Shown here: piece after piece, positions 55,306 through 64,000 of the stretch
Numbering within the stretch: the first letter of the stretch is position 1
Layout: every line of letters starts with the position of its first letter
From: Phascolarctos cinereus
Taxonomy: Eukaryota; Chordata; Mammalia; Diprotodontia; Phascolarctidae
Direction: 5' to 3'
Length of the DNA: 64,000 nucleotides
Assembly: GCF_002099425.1 (NCBI RefSeq)
Contig: NW_018344009.1
Span: forward strand, 682,001-746,000
The notes under the pieces: model-generated
What the model was told of the DNA's origin: nothing
Databases searched by the model: none
Seen by the model: the letters and a program-made list of their open reading frames with translations, nothing else
Position numbers and translations under genes: made by a program

Positions 55306-55679
55306 AATAGATAGGGAGGGGCAGGTGAGGCTGGGGAGCTGAACTGGGAGATAGAGCAGGAAAGGAGCAAAGGCTGCAGATTTCTAGTGAGGTTTGTTTA
55401 CCCATTCAAGAAGCACCTTGAGCCTTGTGCAATATTATGCACAAATTCTGAAGCACTGCCTCAAAGCCTTCTATGCATCAGCCTTCAGTCCTTGGCACCT
55501 GCCTCCCTCCCTCCAAGGATAATCCAGAGGACTAGATCAAGGGCCTCCTTCTTCCCACACAAAGTTGGAGTTTCTGCTCACTTGCCACTGCTTGCTTGTC
55601 CCCCAGGCTCTCAGCCAGCCTTTCTGGGCCTTGAGTGTTTTGTCAATAGGCGTGTGGTGGTATGGGCTGGCACAAGGGC

Positions 55680-55870
55680 TCAGGAGGAAAGGAATCAGAG
55701 CAGGTAATTGCCAAGTGAAAATGACAGCACAGCGATTTATCCAGACCAAACGGGGCCCCAGAATACCAAGAGGCAGCTGGTGGCTGGGAATCAATACCGC
55801 CCCAAGAGGAGGGATTATTAGGGAGAGAAAGGGGCTTGAAAGATCCCTAAGTGCATGATGACTGCCTATT
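55680..55870. other. Candidate conserved non-coding element
   Basis: Repeat-free, balanced composition: GCAGGTAATTGCCAAGTGAA, CACAGCGATTTATCCAGACC, CTGGGAATCAATACCGCCCC, GGAGGGATTATTAGGG. It contains homeobox and OTX-type GGATTA sites. Confidence 0.4.
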
Positions 55871-56600
55871 TCCAAGAAGGTGATCAGCTGAATGAAAATT
55901 TGCTCCACTGACAATTCTGGGAAAAGAGAAGAACAAGTGGGGCCCTTTCTGTGACACTGTGGCCCCTTCTTTACATTCCTCCTGTCCATTCTCTCTTCTC
56001 TACAATGTGGGAGGAAGCCAAATGGGAAGGTTGGTTTGGAGGTGCTAAGAGAAAAGAGAGCAAGGTCTTGAACTGGAAAAACTGGGAGACCACTGGGGCA
56101 CTGACACACTCAAGTTCCAAAGGACCTTGGGCAAAAATTTGGGAGAACTCTAGTCTGGAGGGAAAAAGACATAAAGGAGATCAGGGAGCTTGGGACCAGC
56201 CCCAGGAAAAATTGCTATGTAATCTTGAAGTCATCTCCCTTCTATGACCTGCAATTTTCCCAGCTCTGGACAGAGAGGCTAAGAACCCAAGAAATCATCC
56301 AGGCACAGGCCTATACATACAGCTTAAAGCTTGGCCATTGGGGACCCCAAAGTTCTGTTACTGATCAGCCAAGCTTGGTAATGGTTACAGGAGACAGTGG
56401 CATTCCTTCTGCTCAGCAGCACAGCTCTTATATTCCCATGTCTGCCTGGATCTCTGAAAATGATAAAATGTTTCTTTGAGATAGGAAGATAACACTACAG
56501 ACTCATCCCAAATAGAGCAGATGCTTTGTTTTTCCAGTGGAGGAGATGGGCCGCCCTCAGGTCATATCTTCCTCATGTCCCCAGTGGCACACATCTGGCT
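55871..56600. other. Unassigned sequence
   Basis: No repeat or exon recognised. Confidence 0.4.
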
Positions 56601-57309
56601 GGACCTATGTCCAGTGGAACAAGGTTGACTTTTGAGCGTTTAGAACAGGAAGTGATGGTCAATGAAAGTCAGACTAGGTTCGTCAATCACAATGTATTCT
56701 AGACTGACCTCATTTCCTTTTTGCCAGTCCCTAGACTGATGGATGATTGCAGTGTTGTAGATATAGTATACCTGGATTTCAGCAAGGTATTTGACAATGT
56801 CTCTAATGATACTGTTATGGACCAGAGTGGCATATGGATGGATGGATTTCATCCATCCATGGTTAAGTTAGATAAAGAATGTTAGGTGGATTTCAGAAAC
56901 AATTCAATGAAAACACCTGAAAATTAGGATTATTGGTTTGATGTCAAGGAAGGTGTCTTTAGTAGAGTGCCACAAGGCTCAGTTCTTGGCCCCATTCTAT
57001 TTGATACTTCTATCAGTGACCTGGAAGAAGGCAAAGATGTCATGCTTAACCAATTGGTGAATGACGTGAAGCTGGAAAGTGAATATGTTGTATGAAAGAA
57101 TCAGGATCCAGTAAAATAAAGTTTAAGAGTGGCAAATACAAAGTTCCTTGCAAGTGTTTTTAAAAAAATCAGTTTTGCATATAAATGCAAAATGGGGCAA
57201 TTCATCAGGACAACCATTCATAGAGGAAAAAAACTGGGATTTTTAGTGGATTAGAATCTCAATGAAAGGTGATAACATAACATGGCATCCATCAAAACTA
57301 GCAGGATTT

Positions 57310-57545
57310 TTTCCTTTTTTTTTCTTTTTCTTTTCCTTTTTTTTTTTTGACTAAGCCTATAATTTAATTGGCATAGGCATCTCCCAGTGACGAAATTACC
57401 TCTGCCAATGCATTCCAGCATCTGTTCTGTCACTTAGAGTCTCAGAGAACAGTTTGGGGGAATTCAGAAAATAAGTGACCTACTCAGGATCACCCAATCG
57501 GCAGGAATCAGAGGTAGGATTTGAACCCAGAGAGATCTCACCAAA
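57310..57545 (-). mobile_element. Tailed SINE in the L3 element
   Basis: A T-rich run (57310-57348) is the reverse of an A tail. It is followed by TTGGCATAGGCATCTCCCAG, ATTCCAGCATCTGTTCTG and GATTTGAACCCAGAG, the reverse of a marsupial SINE with a non-MIR 3' half. Confidence 0.6.
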
Positions 57546-58104
57546 TCACAGAGTCTGAGGTTAGAGGGACCTCCATGGCCATACGATCTGACTCATAGAT
57601 GAAAGAATCCCCTCTATAATGTAGCAGACAAGTGATTGCCCCTTGATTCTGGGGACAGCTTTCTATCCACTATACCATATTGTTTTCCATGGTCTTAAGC
57701 TGATGAATAGAAGAAGAATGTCTAGAATAAGAGAAACTATCTAGTCCTGCTATCCTGTGCCATGGTCGCCACATGTGAAGGCTTCAGTTCTGGGCTCTGC
57801 CTTCTGAAGAAGCCGTGGGCAAGCTGAAGTGCTCTCAGGATGAAAAAGACATTTGAAATCATCCCAGACAAAGAGTGACCGAAAGAACAGAGTGGTTATC
57901 CTGAAGAAGAGAAGACATAGGCAGCACAGGACTCCTGTCCTCCATGTAATTGAGGGACAATCATGGAGAAGAGGGATTTGATTTGTTTCACTGGGCCCCA
58001 GAGAGTAGAACTAGGAAAAATGGAAAGAAGGTGGGAGAGGCCAAAATTGGCTTCCTGTACTCAGAAATCAGAGCTGGCCACAAGTGGACTTGGGCCACAA
58101 GTGG

Positions 58105-58290
58105 CTGCTTGGAAAGGTTACATAGGATCTTAGATAAGATCTCTAAGTTGACCTGGACCAACCCTCTCATTTTAGAAATGAGGAAACTGAGGCCCCCAGA
58201 GGTTAAATGATGTGCACAAGATCACTTAGCTAGCAGCAGAGGTCGGATTTGAACCCCAGGCCTCTGACTCTCCTCATTGGACCATTCTAT
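58105..58290 (-). mobile_element. MIR fragment
   Basis: Reverse MIR: CATTTTAGAAATGAGGAAAC, AAGATCACTTAGCTAGCAGC. Confidence 0.75.
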
Positions 58291-58364
58291 GTGGGATTTT
58301 CCATCATTGAAGATCTTCAAGTAAATGCGGGTAACCACTTGCTTTGGAATGACTGGGAAAGAAT

Positions 58365-58720
58365 GAGTGAAATTCACGAGAGATGGCATTAGTGTCTACC
58401 TCAACTCTTCCCAAAGGGAGCATTGGGCATCTGGAGAGAACGTGAGCACCCTAGGAGAGGGGATGGCATGACAGCTCCCTGGTGATTGTTGACTGACCAG
58501 GCCCCACCCGGGTTGGAGCTGGGGGGAGGTTGGCTCTTTCCTCTGTAGTCATTAGCACTTTCAGGAGCTTCTTGTTAAATGGGAAAATATACCTGACCCA
58601 GATGGCAAGGAAAGGGTTAGGAAGCCAGCTTACTCCCTGGATACCCTTGCCAACCTTGCCAGCCTCTCCATCAGTGTGCGCACCTGCTCTTTCACCATTT
58701 AATAGTAAGGTAAACACAAA
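58365..58720. other. Unassigned sequence
   Basis: No repeat recognised. Confidence 0.4.
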
Positions 58721-58729
58721 TACAGCCTA

Positions 58730-58918
58730 TTCCCAAGGAGGGATAGGGATGAGTTTAGTAAAGGTGGGGATGGGAAGGGAAAAGATGGAGAGAATGAAAA
58801 ATCAGGTGGGAGGGAGGGAGAGAACAGAAAGTGGGAGGAGAGAATGTAGGGGAAGTGAGTAGGGGGAGAAACAGAATGAGAATGAATAGAGAGAGGAAGG
58901 AGAGGGGAGGAGGAGATA

Positions 58919-58956
<38 letters not shown>

Positions 58957-58957
58957 G
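58730..58957. repeat. Purine-rich tract ending in (GT)n
   Basis: 58730-58920 is G/A-rich with irregular period. 58921-58957 is a clean GT run. Confidence 0.85.
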
Positions 58958-58959
58958 TG

Positions 58960-59790
58960 TGCACATGTGCACACTCACAGTCCTCATAGTGTGAGAGTGG
59001 TTGAGTTTGTAGTACAGCCCTCAGGACACAGCAGGGACAAATTGGGTTTTGAAAAGGGAGATAAAAAGAGCTGTTAGAACTCTGGTTTTGCATCATTTAG
59101 TTCATCAGGCTTGACATGTGTCTAACAAACAAAGCCATAAGCAAGGAGCAAGAAAGAAAGACATGGGTAAAGGCAGAGAATAGAGGCAGGGCCATGGAAT
59201 GGGCAAGAGAACTGGGGGAACTGGGGGGGGGCCTGAGCTCATGGATTTCTGGAAGCATTTTACAGACTTCTCATTGCCATTTGAAGAAAAGTTTCTTTTC
59301 AGCAATTTGTAGGCAGAAGAGGTATGAGAACAAATGAAGAGCTAAGAGGAATCCAAGTCAGTACCCTGAATAGGTCAGGTGAACCCCACATTCCAAGGAA
59401 AAGGAACAGACTGTCTCCTTCAGCATCAGCAGGGGTGTCCACGCACAATAATAAAACAAGTGGGATATTTTTAAATTATTGAATAAGAGGATCCAGGACT
59501 GGAAAGGCTTGTAACTAAAAAAGATTGGTCCTCACTTATGTACTTGGGGGCCTGGCCCAGTCCTGAGGACAAGAAGCTGTGCTTACTAACTTTGGGAGAT
59601 TGTGGGAACAAGAGAACTGTGAAAGCAAAAGCAAAATCCTTTTTCTCTGTCTCCACTAGAGGGAGCTCGTCAGCCCAGTAGGGTGAGAGGTGGGAAGCTC
59701 ACCTTTTATGAGATGGAGCAATTCTAAGGGTGTTGATGGGAACCCAGTGCCTGATGGTAGAATGGCAAAGTAACCAAAGGGAGTATGCCC
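58960..59790. other. Unassigned sequence with a CTCF-like motif
   Basis: No repeat recognised. CCACTAGAGGGAG at 59653-59665 matches the CTCF core at 12 of 13 positions. Confidence 0.35.
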
Positions 59791-59797
59791 TAACCTG

Positions 59798-60095
59798 GCA
59801 GTTAGGTGAAGCAGTAGATAGAGAGCTAGGTATGGAGTCAGGAAGATCTGAGTTCAAACGCAGCCTCAGATTCTTACTAGCTTTGTGACCCTGGACAAGT
59901 CACTTACCTTTTGTCTGACTCAGTTTCCTCAACCATAAAATGGGGATAATGAGAACCTACTTCCCAAAGTTGTGAGGATCAGATGAGATAATTTTTGCAA
60001 AATGCTTAGCGCTGTGTCTGGCATATAGATGAAATAATTGCAAAGTGCTAAGCACAGTGCCCAGCATACAGTAGGTACTTTAATAATGCTTTTTT
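59798..60095 (+). mobile_element. THER1-type SINE with internal tandem duplication
   Basis: Full SINE (GGCAGTTAGGTGAAGCAGTA to CAGTAGGTACTTTAATAATG). The block from GATAATTTTTGCAAAATGC to GGCATATAGA is repeated as AATAATTGCAAAGTGC to AGCATACAGTA, so the element is about 45 bp longer than usual. Confidence 0.88.
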
Positions 60096-60164
60096 CTTTC
60101 CTAACCTTTGGTAGGAGAGCTACAGCTCCATTCTCCCTGGGAACTCCAAGTTCTTTATGGATGT

Positions 60165-60320
60165 TACCTCCCTGAGACTCAGTTTTCCCATCAGTAAAAT
60201 GGGGAAAATAAAAATGATAGCATCCAGCTCACAGGGTTGTTGTGAGATTAAAATGAGGTAATATAGGTAAAATGCTTCACAACATTTTAAGCGCTCCAGA
60301 AATGTCAGCTATCATTATTA
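60165..60320 (+). mobile_element. MIR/THER 3' half
   Basis: Forward: CAGTTTTCCCATCAGTAAAA, CAGGGTTGTTGTGAGATTAA, GTCAGCTATCATTATTA. Confidence 0.8.
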
Positions 60321-60545
60321 GCCCAGGCTGGGGTTGGCAAGGGGTGGGGTAAAGAAGGAGATATGACCAGAACTACTATCCAAAGGTCACAGAGAAACCA
60401 TGAAAGGAAAAGTGGCTTGCTTAGATTTATACAGCAAAACAGTTATAAAGCTGCACTATCTCTTCTTTCAAAATCTAAACCTAGGGTCTATTGATAATAT
60501 ATGCCCTACTGTGCATGAGTCAGCAATGAGCCAGCAATGACTCAT

Positions 60546-60800
60546 ATTGTCGTTCATCATTGTCAGTTGTGTATGACTCTCGGTGACCCCATTTGGGGTT
60601 TTCTCGGCAAAGACACTGGAGTCATTGGCCATTTCCTTCTCCAGCTCATTTTACAGATGAGGAAACTGAGGAAAACAGGGTTAAATGACTGGTCCAGGGC
60701 CACACAGGGTCCAGGGTGCAGGGTCATATGGCTAGTGAGTGTCTGAGACCAGATTTGAACTCAGGAAGATGAGTCTTCCTGACTCCAGTCCCAGCCACTG
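60546..60800 (-). mobile_element. Mar1-type CORE-SINE, full length
   Basis: Reverse: GACCCCATTTGGGGTTTTCT, CATTTTACAGATGAGGAAAC, with a small duplication around GGGTCCAGGGTGCAGGGTC in the core. Confidence 0.88.
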
Positions 60801-61259
60801 CCCATGACTCAGAGTCTTGAGGAATTAAAAGTTCCTCATACAATGGCATCTGCACTGGCATATGTTTGGAAGTCAATGTTGTTGGATACCTGTGCTATAC
60901 CAGAAGACTCTTATTTCAACCACAGACCACGTTAATACACTTGGTTAAGTGCATTAGCCATGATTCAATAATATGAGACTTATCTGAGAATACTGATGAT
61001 GATGGTGGTGAAAATGTTATGAGCTGAAAATCCTCAAAGCACTTTGCAGACATCCTTGCTGCCATCTTCACAACTCCTCTGTGGGAATGGGTGACAAGCT
61101 ACTAATATACACTTGCAGATGGGGGAGAAATGGAACTTCAGGTTAACACTTGCTGTAGCCAGAGATCAACTCATGAGTTTCCCACCTATCCCCTCTGCCA
61201 GGTGTTATAGGCTCTCCCTGTCCCTGGGGAAATGGAGGCAGATCTAAAACCAAGATGAA

Positions 61260-61465
61260 CACATCCCTGCCTTCACTCTCTGATTTGCTGTGCAATCTGG
61301 AGCTGGTCACTTGTCCTCTGGCATTGCCTTCTCTCATGTATAAAATGGTAGATACAATCATCTCCTTCCTGGGTCACAATCCAAAGAAGTCTGGAGCCCA
61401 GTCAAGCAGCATGTGTTCATGGGATGCCTCCTACGTCCCAGGCGCTGCGCTCGGTGCTATAATGG
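61260..61465. mobile_element. MIR fragment and L2 3' fragment
   Basis: Forward MIR 61260-61370 (GGAGCTGGTCACTTGTCCTC). Reverse L2-like 61390-61465 (GGGATGCCTCCTACGTCCCA). Confidence 0.5.
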
Positions 61466-61469
61466 CCCC

Positions 61470-62840
61470 TCTTCTAAGCTGGGCTCTTACTATTCCCCAA
61501 TCAAGATGAATACATAACAGTCGGATGGGAGTCAGAAGAAAAGGAGAGAGACTTTGTTGGGAGGACACACAACAGAGTTGGAGGCTGCCACCATCCAGAG
61601 AGATGTGTGCATTTCACTCGTTATCTGCCTCCTCCAGGGCATGTCAAGTGAGGAAGGCTAGGATGTGGAAATTACCTTGATAATGGTTCAGTATTTAAAG
61701 AAATACAAAGAGGAGCTTGCAAGAGGCAAGCTATTACTGTCTGCATTGTCCTCATCTCCAATGACACCAGAGAAAAATCCCTTGTCTTAATGTTCTCTTC
61801 TTCACCCTGGCTTTCTTGGGGAGGGGAAAAGGGAGGGGGGGAGGGAGAGATATCACCATTCTGCTGGCTAACGGAAAACTCAAATGGGATTCCTCCCTCC
61901 CATCCCATCCCATCAGTCAGGTCCATGACAGATCATGTCCTGGGCTCTCTGCTGTGTTTATTACTTATAATGACTCTCTCATTATGATTTGGCTCAGAAA
62001 TATAAACGATGATTATAGGAGAAATCCCATTATTTCCACAATATTATTCAATTGGGGAGTCAAGCTGTTCTTACACTATAGGACTGGGGGTGGTGGTGCT
62101 CCCCCTCCCCTAGAGGCATTGGCCACTTGCCCATAGACAGTCCATTGGAAGCTTTGGGTGGGGCTTGGCAAGACTTTGGTATGGGGAGAGTCTTTAGGGA
62201 GAAGTGGGCACAGGTTTCCAGAGCATGATGCCAAGACAGAACTTGGGGGTCTTTAAAAATAGCATTGCAGCAAGAAATACAGGCTTACAACAAATTTTCC
62301 CCAAATCATCTTCTTTTCTATCAGAACAAAATGGCACTAGCTTCCTGTCATATGATAGATCAGGCCTAGACATTTATCCTTGTTTCCAGACCGCTCCTTC
62401 AGGGCACCCCAGCCCACACCAGTTCTTTTCTCTCTCTGGATTCCCTCCTTTCTCTTTCCCTGTTCCGTGACAAACTCGCCACTATCACAATCTTACCACT
62501 AATAGCCTTTTCTGGATGCAGTCTCAGCTCAAACTGGGCTGCCATCATTCCCAACTAGTCATTCAGGTTAGCTTCTGAAGTCTTAACTTTTCCAGAATCC
62601 TTCCTTCATTGATCAAAAGACTATTGGGATTCACTGACTCTTGCTTCACTTATCCTGCTAATGTATATTTTGGTTATCGTTTGGTTTTATAAATCACTTT
62701 TATTTCCCAGTCTATCCTTTCTCTGTCCCCTTCCCAAGAGAATCATCCCTTATAATAAAGAAATTAAAAAGAGGGAAAAACAATTTGTCAAAACTCATCA
62801 AGCAAATCCAACATTATATGTTGTTCAGCACACAGCCATC
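61470..62840. other. Unassigned sequence with a candidate conserved element
   Basis: No repeat recognised. 61935-62070 is AT-rich with homeodomain-like text: TTATTACTTATAATGACTCT, CATTATGATTTGGCTCAG, AACGATGATTATAGG, CAATATTATTCAATTGGGG. Confidence 0.35.
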
Positions 62841-62847
62841 AAAAACA

Positions 62848-63090
62848 AAATGAGGATTTATTAGGAACTTCCTGTGTGCCAGGCACTGTGCTAAGCACTT
62901 CACAAATCTTACCTCATTTAATCCCCACAACAACCCTGAGAGTTAAGTGCTGTTTTTTATCCCCATTTTACAGTTGAGGAAACTAAGGCAGACAGAGGTT
63001 AAGTGACTTGCTGAGGGTCACACAGCTGGTATTGGATAACAGCTTTGAACTCAGGTCTTCCTGACTCCAAGCTCAGCTATCTCCTAAATC
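62848..63090 (-). mobile_element. THER1/MON1-type SINE
   Basis: Reverse: GTGCCAGGCACTGTGCTAAG, CATTTTACAGTTGAGGAAAC, GAACTCAGGTCTTCCTGACT. Confidence 0.85.
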
Positions 63091-63144
63091 ATACTTATGT
63101 ATTTATTTCTCCTTTTGCTCAACTAGTTGTTTCCTAATGTTATT

Positions 63145-63425
63145 CCCTCACTCCAAAATCCTCAATGGCTCCCTGTTTTGTCAAATCCAAACTCCACCTT
63201 GCTTTCTCAAGTCTCTGTACAACGTGGCCTCATCTCACTTGCCCAGTCTTCTGTCCTGGCCCAGTCACCTGATCTGATTAGGTAAGCCTTTTTGCTGTTT
63301 CCTGAACATGACAGAATTTTTCTCACTTCCCAGTCATTGTGTAAATTGTTCTCCTAAACAATGTCCTTCTCACTCAGTTGAACCTCATCTTCTTTAAAGC
63401 CAGGTTCAAGTTTCACATTGCTAGG
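63145..63425 (+). mobile_element. L2 LINE fragment
   Basis: Forward L2: AATCCTCAATGGCTCCCTGT, TCAAATCCAAACTCCACCTT, TCTTTAAAGCCAGGTTCAAG. Confidence 0.65.
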
Positions 63426-63439
63426 AATGATAAGCACCA

Positions 63440-63650
63440 GGGTGACATTACTATGGTGTTTGAAGGTATGCAAAGTGTATAAAGTATACAATTTCACCTA
63501 ATCCTTATGGTGACCTTATGAGATACAAGGCATTAATTCCATTTTATAGATGAGAAAATTGAGGCTCACTGGAAATGACTTTACTTAGTTACAGGTTACA
63601 CAGCTGTGTCAGGGGCAGAAATGGAACCCAGGTTTCTCCTGACTTGGAAT
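63440..63650 (-). mobile_element. MIR-type SINE
   Basis: Reverse: CATTTTATAGATGAGAAAAT, GGAACCCAGGTTTCTCCTGA. Confidence 0.7.
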
Positions 63651-63654
63651 CTGT

Positions 63655-63868
63655 TTAGTTGTTTCAGTCCTATCTGATTCTTCATGACCCCATTTGGGGT
63701 TTCCTTGGCAGAGATACTGGAGTGGTTGGCCATTTCCTTCTCCAGCTCATTACAGATGAGGAAACTGAGGCAAACAGGGTTAAATGACTTGCTCAGGGTC
63801 ACACAGAAGTGTCTGAGGACAGATTTGACCTCAGCACTCGATCTGCTGCAATGCCACCTAGCTGCTTA
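63655..63868 (-). mobile_element. Mar1-type CORE-SINE
   Basis: Reverse: GACCCCATTTGGGGTTTCCT, TTACAGATGAGGAAACTGAG, ATGCCACCTAGCTGCTT head. Confidence 0.9.
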
Positions 63869-64000
63869 GACTTGGGGTCTAGCACTCTTTTAATTAGACC
63901 ACAGTACCTCTCAAAAAAGAAAAAAAAAAGATCTAACCTTGATATAGGGCTTTCACATTTCCAACATGCTTTATATTTATCATTTGTTGAGATAGAACTT

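Larger units (their letters stand above)
56630..58360 (+). mobile_element. L3/CR1 LINE with RT fragments, split by SINEs
   Basis: Near 56755-56810 the plus strand encodes VDIVYLDFSKVFDNVSND, the CR1-clade RT motif that normally reads VDVVYLDFSKAFDTV. Near 56955-57025 it encodes RVPQGSVLGPILFDTSI. The 3' part continues at 57700-58085 (GAAGAGGGATTTGATTTG) and 58295-58360. SINEs interrupt it at 57310-57690 and 58105-58290. It is clearly not L2, whose RT differs. Confidence 0.7.
18958..64000 (-). other. CDH23: CDH23 intron upstream of the EC2 exon (partial, over 45 kb)
   Basis: The segment lies 5' of the EC2 exon in gene orientation. No EC1-coding exon (expected to end near PYSVRIPE) was seen by eye. 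A very long intron at this point suits the known large 5' introns of mammalian CDH23. All long open frames here are low-complexity or repeat-derived. Confidence 0.8.

Overview
This is intronic DNA of a mammal, almost certainly a marsupial. The evidence is a dense population of Mar1-type CORE-SINEs with a BovB/RTE-like tail ending in CAA repeats, full-length THER1/MON1/MIR-type SINEs, abundant L2 and L3/CR1 LINE fragments, and an ORF1-only (half-LINE-1, HAL1-type) element. The species cannot be fixed by eye.

Only one protein-coding gene is supported: cadherin-23 (CDH23) on the minus strand. Two consecutive, phase-0 exons are present (18763-18957, then 13816-13944). Together they give 108 codons that match, from memory of the mammalian protein, most of extracellular cadherin repeat EC2 and the start of EC3. 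The window therefore holds more than 13.8 kb of the downstream intron (1-13815), a complete 4.8 kb intron (13945-18762) and more than 45 kb of the upstream intron (18958-64000). I found no exon for the end of EC1 or the rest of EC3 by eye.

Layout: 1-13.8 kb is mostly L2 and L3 fragments with nested SINEs, a hAT-like transposon, a 7SL RNA pseudogene beside a 600 bp homopyrimidine tract, and several microsatellites. 13.9-18.8 kb holds a second 7SL pseudogene inside an L2, MIR fragments and possible regulatory sequence near the exons. 19-32 kb is SINE/L2/MIR-rich with hAT relics and a degenerate minisatellite. 32.0-34.9 kb is one full-length HAL1-type element with a perfect 16 bp target-site duplication. 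35-64 kb is mixed unique and repeat sequence, with three more L2/L3 blocks, two L1 3' ends, several AT-rich stretches that look like conserved non-coding elements, and long CA and GA microsatellites.

There is no gene cluster, operon or novel protein system here. The parts worth following are the HAL1 copy, a 61 bp near-identical local copy at 10.3/11.2 kb, the two 7SL retrocopies, an unidentified retro-insertion at 4.6-5.2 kb, a spliceable-looking segment on the plus strand at 45.3 kb, and the candidate enhancers, of which 44.33-44.60 kb is the strongest.
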